A stretch of DNA of 64,000 bases from Lepturacanthus savala (Eukaryota > Chordata > Actinopteri > Scombriformes > Trichiuridae), in NCBI GenBank assembly GCA_030544235.1, contig CM060470.1, forward strand, positions 13,123,356-13,187,355, in the 5' to 3' direction. The position numbers and the translations under genes are program-made. Positions 27,549 through 40,279 of the stretch are shown piece by piece. The notes under the pieces were generated by a model, which was given only the letters and a program-made list of their open reading frames with translations, made no database searches and was not told the DNA's origin. Within the stretch, counting starts at the first letter, position 1. The number at the start of each line of letters is the position of its first letter.

Positions 27549-27578
27549 CATGTCATGAAATGTACGTTGTTGAATAAA

Positions 27579-30500
27579 CATGAGTTAACACTGTATGATA
27601 ACATTGATTCAACATTGTTGTCGTTTTTAGATGTAGTTTCCCCACATCCCCAAAAAATGGCTCCTTAGTTTCTAGCGATGCAGATATTTATAAGGATTTA
27701 GAGATCCCACCCCCAACTGATGAAGAAACAGTTTTATCCCGAGCTTCCGTAAAGACTGCTTTACTTTGGAAAATGTATTATTTTTACAATGTAAACCCCT
27801 GTATTTCTTCTCCCTCCAGCTTTCCAACTTTCAAAAGTCTATAATGAAACGCCACATTACAGGATAATAACCACTCGACACCAGTGAGGTTTTCCATTGC
27901 TCATCTTCAGCCCGGACGCACTTTTTAACCAAACTCGCGGGTTTTCTCTGGTTTGGCTGCTCGGCCGAATGTTTGCGCGATCTCCTGCAGCGAAATGGCA
28001 ACCCCGCCTTCCCAGTCTGTGCTGTTAGAGAAATTGAAATGCACTGATTCCCATTGACAGTAACTACAGCTCTGTTACAGCTTAATGAAAAGGCAGGAAA
28101 ACACTTTCATTTCGAGAAACATGTTGGATAATTATAGAATGAAAAGACCGTATTGTTTGTGTTTTGCTCCGTGAAACATGGAAATGTGACCACTTAACCT
28201 TTTCACAAGGCAGTTGTATGTAATCTCATGAATAACTGAGTTTGCTCACAAACAAATATCCAACATTGTTCTTTATGCCTCTTAGGTCAAAAGTTAAATT
28301 ACCTTTGAGATGAATAACACTCTTAACTACCAACACATTATTTACATGAGTCATATCCCGAGCTAATTTCGTTCAAAGATAATCTTCATATACATATTAT
28401 TGGGATTCAGGACTCATCATATAGCTCAGGTTCCCTGAGGTCATTTTGCCTGCATATTAACAAGGTTCAGATGTGGTGTTTTAATTACATTTCCAGTCTT
28501 GTACCCTGCGGACTGAACTAAATATAGAAACATGCAATTAATAGTGTTGCAGATAGACATACACTGACACTTTTTCTTTTTTTTTTTACGCTGTTATGCT
28601 TGGGTTGACCAATCCGCAGAAGCAGCTACGAAAATAGAATCTGTTCTTAATTGTCCGCTGTCTGGATGAAATTGAAGTGAGAAGGTGCATGTTGTGAATA
28701 AAAATCTGAATGTAGAGAGTAGAAAGACAAGAAAAACTGACACAGGACTATTTAAGTCCTGTGTCCTTCAAAGAAAATCCTGTCTGCATAATGAATAAGA
28801 TGCTGGATTTGTTCCAGCTACATGGTTCTTTAGTAAAATGTGGATACTCTGGAGTCTTTGTATTAAGACATGAACTATTTGTGTTATACCAAAAATAATC
28901 TCCTTATTACAAGGCAAAACCATGTAAGTGTTTAAATCAAATGTAAAAGATAGAAAGAAATGCCGCACATATATTACTATCAAGCAAAGTTCCTGTCACA
29001 AATAGGAAGAAAAAAAAAATCTTCGGGCTACTTCATCATTTCCCGAACTACAAAGCCGCTTTGGGATATGCGCATAACCAACACTGGGCTCATTGTCTCG
29101 TTCTCACCAGTCGGCTTCATCTGCTTACTTCATTGTATGCCATTCAGAGCTAATTGTACAATGGGCCATTGTTTGTTGCGTTTGCAGGCCGTTTCTTGTT
29201 TGTGCCACTTGAGGTCAGTACAGCCCACACTACCGCTCTAACAGTTGGTTGCTCTCTTCCTTTCACAGTATATGTGAATGACAAGGCTGCGGATTGATTT
29301 GGTGTGAATGGACAAGCTCGAACTTAAAGTGAAAGGGAACACAATAAAAAAATAATTTTCACCGTCCCGTTCATTTTGGAATTGACGCTGATATTTATTC
29401 TGAAATGGTGACCTCTGTAGGAATGGAGCTCTTTTAACAAGGGAATGCATTAAATTATATAGTATTATAAAATACCCTGCTAATACCCTGTCTGCAGACA
29501 CTGTAGAAAACAAACTTGACAAAGTAGATTTTCTTTTGTATTTCGGTGGCCTGTATAATGTTTACAGGAAGAAAAGTGCATTTAAATGCATTAAGGGTAT
29601 GCAGAAGGTATATGTTTTGAAATGTAGACCAGAATACGTGCAATAAAGACCTAATTTTCTTTAGTCAGTATGTACGATAGAAAATGATTAACAGCTACGG
29701 TAATGAAAAACTGAAACAATTGCTACAATTCTGCAACGCATAGAATGTCCATTACATATTAAGATAATGGTAACTTGTCAACAGTGGTCGACAAAGTACT
29801 CAGATCCTTAGTAAAAGTAGTCAGACTTATATTATTATAGTATATAAGACTTCTTTGTATCACTAGCAAGTTCAAGATGCTTTGTGTAGATCAATAGTAA
29901 AGGTACTGCATCATTTTATGTATGTGTATCACATGCTTAATATACAAATTGAATAACAGAAAAGAAAATGACAATTTAAAGAGTAAGAATATTATAAATA
30001 ACAATATTATAAGATTATTATTACTTGATGTAAAATCTGCATCTAAAAAGTAACTGAAGCTTTTCAGCTCAAGTAGTGGAGTAGGAAGTGGAGCTGTAAA
30101 GCACCATAGAAAGACTTTAGTACCTAAAGTACTTTAAAACTGTACTTAAGTGTGTACCCACTTATTTTTTTCTAATGAATGAATGAATTAAACCCTCCAG
30201 TTAATTGGTGTCATATTTAATATAGCGTCAAAAACATCATGAGTGATGATGAATTTTGTGAATGAGAGCCTGACTGCATTATATTTTGTTGTGTTTATGG
30301 TGCCAAGTAGAAAGACGGCCCACGAAAATTCAGTTTTTTTTTATGAATAAATGAGTAGGGCCCTCCAGTTGGTGTCATATTTAATATGGTGCCAAATATA
30401 TTGTGCCGCAGTAACATATTGGACATTTTGGGCGAGACATAAAATGGTGTAGACCTCCTACAGACAAATCAATGAGCCCAGATTGAATATAGGCCAAAGG

Positions 30501-30740
30501 CATCAATCCAGGTGGTGAATGAAAGAACCAGTCATCAATATAATCGGATCTGATTGTACCTTAAAACCCTATTTAGGCCTGTTCATTTTTTCAAAATTTG
30601 CTCATTGATAGGACCCACTGACATTAAGAGTGTACAAGGCCTAAAATGTGGTACCACGCCCCGGCACACACGCACAAATCCGCAAAAAACCTCCGTAAGT
30701 GTTGGGAGTATTCCGCAGAACCTTCTACCTGGGCTCGCTC
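27579..30740. other. intergenic region between tmem177 and ptpn4
   Basis: 3.2 kb. It includes a perfect 11-bp-arm hairpin at 28739-28765 (GACACAGGACT, loop ATTTA) and a direct repeat at 30193-30231 / 30361-30394. No exon or known element otherwise recognised. Confidence 0.7.
30193..30394. repeat. short direct repeat upstream of ptpn4
   Basis: CCCTCCAGTT(AATT)GGTGTCATATTTAATAT occurs twice, 168 bp apart, each preceded by GAATGAATGA-like sequence. Between them, AGAGCCTGACTGCATTA recurs at about 31987 inside the element at 31785-32305, hinting at a common source. Confidence 0.7.
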
Positions 30741-30830
30741 AGAACCAAACAGCGCGCCTCCCACTCTTTGGCCCCGCCCCCCTGCGCGCTCGGTTTGCGC
30801 CATGACGTCACTATGCTGAACGCTGCTGCT
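30740..30830 (+). promoter_or_regulatory. ptpn4: ptpn4 core promoter (GC box and CRE)
   Basis: CpG-rich stretch with a GC box (CCCCGCCCCCC, about 30772-30782) and a perfect cAMP-response element TGACGTCA at 30803-30810. It lies just before the GC-rich non-coding exon, with no TATA box. This layout is typical of a TATA-less CREB/ATF-bound vertebrate promoter; the start site itself is inferred. Confidence 0.65.
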
Positions 30831-31366
30831 GCAGGCAGCGAGCGAGCGGAGAGCAGCTGCAGCGAGAGCAGGGAGCGCTGACAACAACGAGCTGGCTCAT
30901 TCTGGGAAAGTCAGGAACGCAACATTTGCCTTCTCCATGACTTAATATCCCCAACTGTTCACTCCTAGCGTTTTTTTTCCCGGCGACCGTGTTTTCTCTG
31001 TTTTTTTGTTTTTTTTTTGACGCGCGCGTGGGATTATATGTGTTATTTTCTCGATCTGAAATGACTGCTGCTAGTCGCCGTGTCTAGCCAATGGTTACTG
31101 CGGGGGCTCCTGTTTTGTGGATTATCCGTCGAGGCAGTCGCATGGTCGAGCCCGGAGGAGGCCCCGCTCTGCTGGATGGATGTGTGTGAAGCAGCGGCGG
31201 AGTATTACCGATGAAGACTGTGATAATGATGATGCTCGGGTTTCATCGGCAGCGGGTGAACTGATCGTGAATGTTCGGGCTATATCGCCCCGACACATAC
31301 CATTTCCTCACAAGGCAAACAATTATATTCCTTAAAAACTGGACGCCCCTGGAGCAGTTTATGACG
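30830..31366 (+). other. ptpn4: ptpn4 non-coding exon 1 (5'UTR)
   Basis: GC-rich leader ending in a consensus donor, ATGACG followed by GTAAGA (31367-31372). It carries many upstream ATGs: short uORFs at 30937-30945 and 31038-31064, a 32-codon uORF at 31091-31189, a 51-codon uORF at 31180-31335, and an ATG at 31361 that runs into the donor. Mammalian PTPN4 also has a long non-coding first exon. The left end is estimated. Confidence 0.65.
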
Positions 31367-31784
31367 GTAAGAAACGCACTCATTCACAGGCCAGCGGTAT
31401 TTTTTTTTTTTTTTTTACAGCTGACGTTAGCATAGCCTGCTAGCTTGGTGCTGTCACTTTTATCCAAGTTGCTAATATTGCGAAACAACATTGGGATACC
31501 GCAGCTCCAAAGGGCCTGTTTTGTAATTCCACTTGTTTCTATTTCAATAGAAGGTCACAAAAAGCAATAGAAAGCCGTAATATACATTTTTTTTTACTGT
31601 ACAGCGCTTGTTTAGCCTGCTTGTTAGCCCATTCAATACCTAGCAGTTTACTTTCACGCAGCTGAAACAGTAATTTAATCCCGAGTGCGCAGTATTGGCA
31701 TGCATTGAAAGGTTTGTAGAATTCTTTGTTCAACTTCTTTTTTTTGTGTGTAGTAATCGATATATAACTATATTTACATAGTGC

Positions 31785-32305
31785 ATAGGTGCAGATTTCG
31801 GGGTGGGGAGGGGGGGTGTTAAGAACACCCCCCTCCGATATAATATGAATGAAGCAGACGACTTTTATTTTGAAAAAAAGTATATTATAGTATATATAGG
31901 AAATCTTGCCTATATAGGTGTTGACTCAGCAGGTACAAGAGCAAATGAGAAAAGTTGATCTAGATATTTAAAAGCTATACAGAATAAGAGCCTGACTGCA
32001 TTACATTCAATTATGTTTTAAATTAGTTTATTATATTTACTGTGCAAAAAAGAACATTGAGCTCAAAGATTGTACCAAATTATATAATTTTCCCAAATTC
32101 CATCTGTAGTCATAAAATACCATACAAGCAAAAAAAAAATACATGATGTGCAATCGTCACCTGGAGCTTGAAACGTGTGTTTTCCTTTACAGCCTGTAAA
32201 GACATTTCCACCATAAATCGATGTAAAAAGTGTTTCCTAGAGGAGGACCCCCCCTACCCCCCCTTTAACGTCTCTTCCCCCCAATGTTCAAGAAACCTAC
32301 GCCCT
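31785..32305. mobile_element. non-autonomous DNA transposon with short terminal inverted repeats
   Basis: Left end AGGTGCAGATTTCGGGG and right end (reverse complement) GGGCGTAGGTTTC share the consensus GGYGYAGRTTTC. Both ends are followed inwards by runs of G/C typical of an abundant fish element. About 520 bp, no reading frame. Confidence 0.65.
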
Positions 32306-32889
32306 TGGCACAGTGTACAATAAGCTCTTTAATGACAGCTGGCGTTCAACGGGACGAGCGCGGCGGCAGTAGTTAAATGCCTTCAAATATGACATTCCTT
32401 TATCGGAAGTAACGACCCTTTTTTTTAACGAATTATCGATTATTTCTTTGCCTCCATGTTTACCCCACAGCCAGGGCTCAGCGGTGCATCGATAAAGCAA
32501 GATAACACCCTTTAAAAAAATGCAACTGATGTGTTTTTTTTTTGTTGTTTTCTTCCATTCATTGCGACATCATTGTTGAAGCGCAAACCGCTTCACGTAC
32601 GTGTCACATCCTAGAAATGTCACGCGAGAGGGCCTCGCGGTATATGCTGTAGGTAAGCGTCATTAATTGTTAATTCATACGCGCATATATATATATTTTT
32701 CGCGAAATATGAGCCTAATTGATAGGAAAGAGCTCATGTCTGCTGACAGATAAGCTGTTAAGTGTGCGGTGTTAAGTAATGGATGTGAGGGTGAGCTGTG
32801 GTGAGAGAGGCGTCCTCCTTTTTTTCTCGATGACGTAATCCTCCAGCATCAGTGCCACATCTTTTTGGGTCGCAGTCGGTTCCTCTTCT

Positions 32890-32915
32890 TGCTGCTGCTG
32901 TTGCTGCTGCTGCTG
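32890..32915. repeat. (CTG)n trinucleotide tract
   Basis: About nine CTG-type units, one interrupted by TTG, in ptpn4 intron 1. Confidence 0.9.
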
Positions 32916-35213
32916 AGCTCTGTCCACCATGCTCTATACCCATAATAATAATAAACTTTATTTGTAAAAACCTTAAAACAGGCAGGGGTGGAAAATAAAT
33001 TAAAACTAATTTGATGTTGCCACTCATCTCGCCATGGGAGAAATATTTCCACATTAAAAATATATATTCTCAATATTTTGTCTTTCACGAGTTTTATCTC
33101 CCAGGATACGTTGCCCTATTAAGGTATAAACTTAGCCCAGATGATAAACATTAACGTTCAATTTGATGTAGTCAAACTATACATTGTTGTATTTTTTGTC
33201 TACATTAGAAATAGCACCTTTAAAGTTGCTTTCATTCATTTTTACCAATCTCAGCTTATAAAAAAGAGACACAAAAATGACAAGACTTTGATAAATGCCA
33301 ACTGGATGTATGGGAACCTCCCAGCACACCCGCTACAGGAAGTTAAAGAGCGCGTATCTCCTGATGCACGTTGTTTAAGGTTTGCGATGCCTTTAATATG
33401 GGGAGGGGAAAATACAAAAAGAATGTAGGAAAAATGATTTGAAATGGAATAAGTGAAATAAACGGTACAGTGCCTACCGCTTAATTTCTCTCTGAATTAT
33501 GTAGGGTGGTCAGTGGGTTTGTATAGAGCCATGAATCACGTTTGTCACCTTATATCTATTATTTCTGTTGAGGAGAAAAAGAAAAAGCGTGGAAATAGTG
33601 AAGTTCTTAATAGTTTTGTGTGAAACTGCTCGGTAGAATACTTCTCTTGAGAGCTATACATCACCATCACAGCTCCAGCAGCTTGCAGAGAGAGAGGAGG
33701 AGAATGTTATGACGTCACAGAGGCGACTATCGGGTCTGCGGCCATTCTGTGTTTCGCAGTCTTATACTTCAGCAGTTTTACAGCAAAGTGCGATTTTATT
33801 GACCTGCAAAATGATCTGTTAAATGGATACATGTCAAATGCGTAATTCATGGCGCCATTCATTCGTCTTTCACCGTTGACCACCACACGTAATTATTCTT
33901 AAATAGGGCCCCACGGGGTAACTGGAAGGCAGAAGTACTAAGATTCTCTATTGCTTACCAGAAAGACAATGCTAGTCCAATTGATTAGAGAAGATCCGCT
34001 ATAAACACCAGAGTGGTGATGAGAATCTTCCCCGAGTTGAATCTTCTTGATTCCATAATTTCCCTGATTCTGCAGCAGCTTCTTCCTCGAAAACACATCG
34101 TGACACATCCCAAACCACCCACATGGTCCCGAGAGTCTTTACTTTAAGAACAGTGTTATTAGGCCGATCTCTGTCTTCTTTTCTCTACCTTTTAACCATG
34201 ACAGGACAGAAGAATCACGCTGTGTTGTCATAATTCAGTCTGAATGGGATTTCAGTTTGTCTGGGGCAGCAAAAGAAGGGAACATGAATGGAATATATTA
34301 TCAAAACTCCTTATCCGGGTTTCCTATGGAAGAGGCCTGTTGGCACATCTCAATCAATGTTAATCTATGTCAAAGAGGTGGACATAATATTAGGAACAAT
34401 TTTGAATACATTACATTTCAGTGCACCGCAGCCCACTCTAATCCCAGTAATAGACACAAAGTAGAATTATCACCTTTCTGAACAATGTCAACAAGAACAA
34501 AGGAAAATGTATAAGCTTCATAAACACAGAATTCATGGCAGAGCGTTTGCATTTGATGATTAATGTTCAGGAATCCCCGTCTCAGGCGGATGGCCGGTGA
34601 AGCCGAACCACTTATCTTGGGAATTAGGCTTGCCATGTTGCACATTTTATTTTTGGGCACCGTTCTAGGCTATAGATTGCTACCATATTACATATTAAAG
34701 TGGTGTTAGCAAGGATTATTTTGCATTAGACGAATCTGTAAAATACCTGTTTTGGGCTTGTTACTCATGTGAATAATATTACTTGGCGGCTCACTGACAT
34801 CAGTCTTGTTGAAATAGGCAAATATTTACAGCGAGATACATGGCCGACATATTTGTTGGTTGTTATTACCTCTAAAATATGACTCCTTCTCAAAATGGTC
34901 CCTACTGAACAGAACCACACTCAAAGTCCAAATTAAAAAATATGCATGTTTGGATGTGAATCTTTTTTTTTTTTTTTTGCTTTTTTTTTTAAAAAGCACA
35001 GTCCTTGATCACAAAACTAGATGTTTGTTTCTGATTATTGTAAATGAAAGAATGTGCTGAAGAGAATCCTGGATTGAATTTTAAAGTTATTTCTCGCTGC
35101 GCCTGAACATCAAGAAGTCCCGAGTTGAAAGAGGGGATGGACCCAGCTGGTGATGGCTAAATGGCCTCAGGCAATGAGCCTGCTTTACTTGAGCGGCACA
35201 CCTGAACCTGTCG

Positions 35214-35215
<2 letters not shown>

Positions 35216-35255
<40 letters not shown>
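35216..35255. repeat. (GT)n microsatellite
   Basis: About 20 GT units, followed by a (GA)n stretch at 35273-35286. Confidence 0.96.
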
Positions 35256-35256
<1 letters not shown>

Positions 35257-38200
35257 GGGGTGGGGGTGTGTGGAGAGAGAGAGAGAACAGATATAAGTTA
35301 AGTGTTAAAAAAAGAGGGGGTAGATAGATGAAGACTGATCGAGGGAGACGGGGGCACAGGTGTGGCCTGTTTAATGAAGATAAATTGCACCTGCTGTCAC
35401 AGGGCAGGGAGATCCCATGGGAGCGAGTTAGGTCTTACTAGATACTATCATCAGATCCTAATTCAACTTGTTCAAATTTAACTAGGGATGTCGTACATAT
35501 GCAAACTGGAATTCATCCAAACATTTATTTGCAGCCAGAAATTACAAATAATTTCTGCCAGTTGTCTCCACTTTAGCTGAAATCATGAGAATCATGCGGC
35601 ACAACCTGCAGTTTATTCCAAGTCTGCAGTATGCGGTTTGAGAAGTTGGTTAATATTCTATGTAACAAATATGAAAGCAATAGAAAAAAATGTTAATAAA
35701 ACAATTGATTCAGAGTTAAAACAATATGGTGAGAAATGGTCCTTATTGGAATCTGTGGTGAAACGCCTAAATTCTTGTTAAAATGTTAAAATTCTTCATT
35801 TCCTTTTCTTCAAAGTTGGACTGTTCAGAATTGCCATCATTCTGTTAGTCTTTCTATACATAGTCGAGAATTATGTAACAAAAAAATAAAATATTCTTTT
35901 TTGTCTTCATGTCTAAAGGGTTTCGATACAAGACAAATATCCAGATATGAATTGACAAAAAAAGAATGTCAGCGTTTCAGTGATATGTTGATTGGACATT
36001 CTGAAATCCCAAAATGTATTGATTGTGTAAAAGTTAGAGAAACCCCTTCTTCAGTTTTTTTTGTATTGTAAGAGTAAGGGATATGCTAAGTCATGTATTG
36101 TGACATCATTTTGATGAATACCAATTTTTAATATCAGGTTTTTAGGAATGAAAACTGTTGTTAAAAAGAATATTCCGGCGTCTCTGTCCAGTTATGTGCT
36201 GCATTCGCACTGCATTACATTTCCATTTCACACAAAGTGTAGATGTAGCTGTGACAAGATCGAGGGGTTTGGCCTGGAGAAAAAAGTTTGAATGATTATG
36301 AAGGAAGATGTTAAGTCATAAGGAGCGTCCTTTTTTCTATGATTTCATAGTGAATTTCCTGAAGCTTATCTGTAACAGATTGCGGAGATATGTGATGGTC
36401 TTGAGATTAAAAGCTGTGAATTGTGACCTGAAATGTGCTCTGGCACGAAGGACTAAGAGCCTTGTGTGGAATGTCTGCTCCTGTATGAATATTTAAGGAC
36501 TTCAGACAATTTAGACAAGGATTGCATTCGCTTTTTTAATAACAACTACATTATTCACACTTCTAACTTACCCAATAATAAACACACCTCATCCAGTAAT
36601 GCCAAGGTTTCTTTTTCTTCACCCAATACCTGATGATATTCCTTTGCTTCAACTGGAACCGAAGAAGCTCATAAGTGCGGAAGTGTTGAATAATTCAGTT
36701 GTACTGCCAGCACTACAACTTCTATGTTTTGGTTGATGGCTGCAAGCATGAGGCTGTTTGGTTTGTTTTAATGCAGTTAAATCTGGAGAGGCAGCAAATT
36801 CATGTCCGTAGATGTGTCTCTCCACAGGTTTTGTGGCTGCCTGTGGTGAAGATGTGTAAAGATGACCGCCTCCTGATTAAACATCATAAACCAGTCCACA
36901 CAGAAAAGTAGTCAAAGGCCAACCATTGTTCTCGCCCTTTGAAAGGCCGAACGGTGTATGCACTGGGATTGGCTAGCATAATGTGAGAGAATGTGTAGAA
37001 GACTATACGTCCGAGTTCCTTTGTTTGACACATGAAGTCAATTATTCTGAGGTTGTTTGCGGCGTTTGCTGGAACAAGCAAACAGGCAGAATTGCATTTC
37101 ATTCATGTAGGAACTTATCTCTGTAGTTCTGTGATTTCCCATAATCGTCAGTCCAGGAGAATGTCGTCAGTATGGACTTTTTTTTTTCTCGTTTTCCTGC
37201 TGTCTGACCAACTCATATCATTTTTTTTTACTCTGAGTTCTGAACTTTTTTTTTTCTTTCTCATGCTCTCTATCTTTGTGTGACACCTTATGTCTGGTTC
37301 GTCTCAACGTTGGAAAGACACACCCTGCCACTCAGCGTGGTCCTCAATAGTGCTGACAGCTTAGTGTTGGTGTTAACTCACAGTGCTGGTAAGAAGACCG
37401 CTTGGTGGCTGCTGCAGGCAAGATACATTATCAGGCTTCAAAGATGCTAGCATTCACCTATCTTGCATGAGTAACCTTGGATTCACTGCCAGAAGTCCTA
37501 TGAAAAAAGGCCTTTTGGTGTGTGAAGTGAACCCTCCTTTTTGTTGCCAGATTTTTTGTGTAACTCAATATAGTCATTCTATATAGTTTAACCACATATC
37601 TAAACTAATAACCTAGTTATTAAGAGTTAAAGTTGTGCTTCTATCAGATTGAGTGCTTTTTCTCTTTCTTTTTTTTTCAAGACCCCTTATAAAATTCTTT
37701 TTTATTCGAGTGAGAGTGGGCTCCCTGCAACCTATGCTGACTGTTGGCGATGGCCCTGTCAAAGAGCAGCCTGTTCACGTTTGACCAAGAGGACCAGCTG
37801 CCTGCTGGCGGATAGCCTTCTGAGATTTACTCGCCAAACGGAAAATTTACCCTGCACTTTGTGCTTGGCGGGTGTTAATTTTGGACCCTGTGCCTGCCCG
37901 TTCCCTTATAACCCTTTGGGAAGTTAACAGCCCTGTTTTCAGTTGGGAAACGCTGTAAGCAAATCTATTGATAGACCGAGTTTGGGCATTTTATTTTACA
38001 GTGGCTGCACACAAACAAGTCTGATTGCCAAGTTGATTGCGATTCCGTGCCATCTTGTTCCTAGAATGTTGTGCATCTACATCCGTAGTAACACAGAGGA
38101 TAATTGCCAGTAGTAGTAAAAGTCACCGTTTTGCCTAAGATCTAAAGAGGCTGGTAGTGCTCTCAGATGACCATCATTTTCCCGAGCTAGTTTCCTTCTG

Positions 38201-39281
38201 ACTGGCAGTCCTGAAGTGGACCAACCACCCATTCACATAAATATCCAGCCATAAGCTCCCAGAAAGTGAACCAGTCCGCGGTCTGTTGCTGGGGCGGGTA
38301 TGGCACAACTCTTTAGCGAAAAATCATGTCACAAGCCCCAAACAGAGCTGTGTTTATCCGGTGCAAGATCCCACAGTGACAGAATGCCAGAACAAAGGTG
38401 CCTTGACGGTTTTAGACTTCCAAAAATGCAAAACAAGTATTTCCATATTTATTTTGACACATTTGGTAGCAATATAATAGTATCACATAGATCTAATCTA
38501 TCAGGCACCAGGCTGTTGGCATTTTAGTCTCAGTATTCAAAAAGTTGAGGCAAAGACTTGCATGTTTTATGCCCAGACTAAAAATAATTATGGTGTTTTC
38601 TGCCTGTGAACACTGGGACAAAAATAACAGTGGCCTTGTAAATTAGGTGTGATAGATTCGCAGTTATAGCAGGCAAAAAAAAAACAAAAAACTTGTTTAG
38701 TAATTAACAGCATTTATTCATAATTAGACTAGACTCAACCTAGTCAAAGTAGGCCTACTGTTAGATCATAGCAATTATTTATGCTCAAATAAATATGTTC
38801 TAAGTAGTTTTTTGAGTAGTAATTTCTTTGTCATGAAGACTAAATTAAATCACTCAGAGGTACCTTTTCATGGAACATGAGTTTATAGTCTCACTCCTTT
38901 GTTTCATTTAAAGATTTGATTAAAGCTGTATCATTGTCAGATTAGAATCGCCACTTCCCTTCCCCCTCTGTCCCCTCTCTCTCTTTCTGCGTCCAGCGTT
39001 GGTATATCTGGATTATGCATAACCAATCGAGCGAAACTGCATAATATGTTAATGATGTTCTCAGTTAGTGGGGAGTCCTAATGGTTTGATTAGCTGAAAC
39101 AGCATGTTATCCAGCCAGAGAGAGGAGAGACAGATCCCCTACTTATACACGCATACACTAAATGCTTTGAGTCTGCCCATTATATAGGAGTATCTAGGAT
39201 TCAAACTCTAAAGGGAATTGTGACCCTACATCAATCAATGGATCACTGGGTTCGTTATTTTTTATGCGACTTACAGTTGTC

Positions 39282-39378
39282 CAAACTGATAGGAAATACT
39301 TCCAGACACTTAGATCTATGCAGTGAAAGCAAAACACTCCATAGATCTAAGTGTGCAGAAATCTCTTCTATCAGTTTG
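39282..39378. repeat. long imperfect hairpin, 44-bp arms and 9-base loop
   Basis: Arms 39282-39325 and 39335-39378 pair without gaps. Eleven pairs (CAAACTGATAG), a mismatched stretch of 13, fifteen perfect pairs (ACACTTAGATCTATG), one mismatch and four pairs (AGTG): 36 of 44 Watson-Crick. Loop AAAGCAAAA. Similarity stops abruptly outside the arms. The shape resembles a microRNA precursor or a small MITE; no mature microRNA known to me matches. Confidence 0.85.
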
Positions 39379-40279
39379 AACTCATTGAAGCCTCCAGCAC
39401 TATAGAGTCATGGTTAGCTGGGTGGTGCAGTGGTCATCCTACTTTATGTGACTGCATCTGTAAAATGCATTCTTGACTCACCTTTTGATTTAATAAAGGA
39501 AATTGACTCTTTGTTCCACTAGCCCGCAAGCCTGTGGTCCTTGTCGACATAAATAGTTGCTCTAGATATGTTTTATTCATCATCCTGTATCAGCCCTGGG
39601 ATGAGTCACGCGTGTTCTAACTCAGTTTGTAGGACTAGATTATGACAGTGGGTAAAGATAGCCAGATAATAGTTGGGGGCTGTGTTAGACCCACGGATCT
39701 ATAATAATATCTGAATACAGTGTTGCAGACGGGACCCTGTTCATTCCTATGAGAGTTGCTGATTGGCGCATAATGGACAATTCCCTCTGTAGATAAATAC
39801 CCGGATGATACTTTGCATGGGCCCATTGGCCCATTGAGTGTCTGCACCAGAGCCCTCGGACGGTTAATTCCGGTTTAGCCCTCTTGCTAACTTGGTGGGT
39901 AAAATATTTCAGTTATCAAACCAAATGGAGTAAAGACTGATAGTGAAAAGAGTCCTTTCGCTGGGGTTATGAAGCTTAGAAAACTATATTCACCAATTTT
40001 TACAGCTACTTCTTTGCACATTATAGTGGGGAAAAACCTTTTTGGGCCCAATAGCATCACTTGATGGACACCATGCTTGTAATTTCATGGTTTGACGATG
40101 TACCTACTCACCATTTGGTCCGTATCACGACTTTTGGCCCACAGTTTGATACACCCCATGATACACCTGCAAGCATCCTCTAACAGAATTTCATGTAATG
40201 ACCTTTCTACGGTGGCCAGCAAAATGCTGCAAACACAGAAATGACGCTAAACAAACATGTATATACATATATTAAGCAT

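Noticed and set aside
39405..39440. GGTGGTGCAGTGGT motif, similar to a fish SINE/LINE head
   Set aside because: Only about 15 bases match; no body follows.
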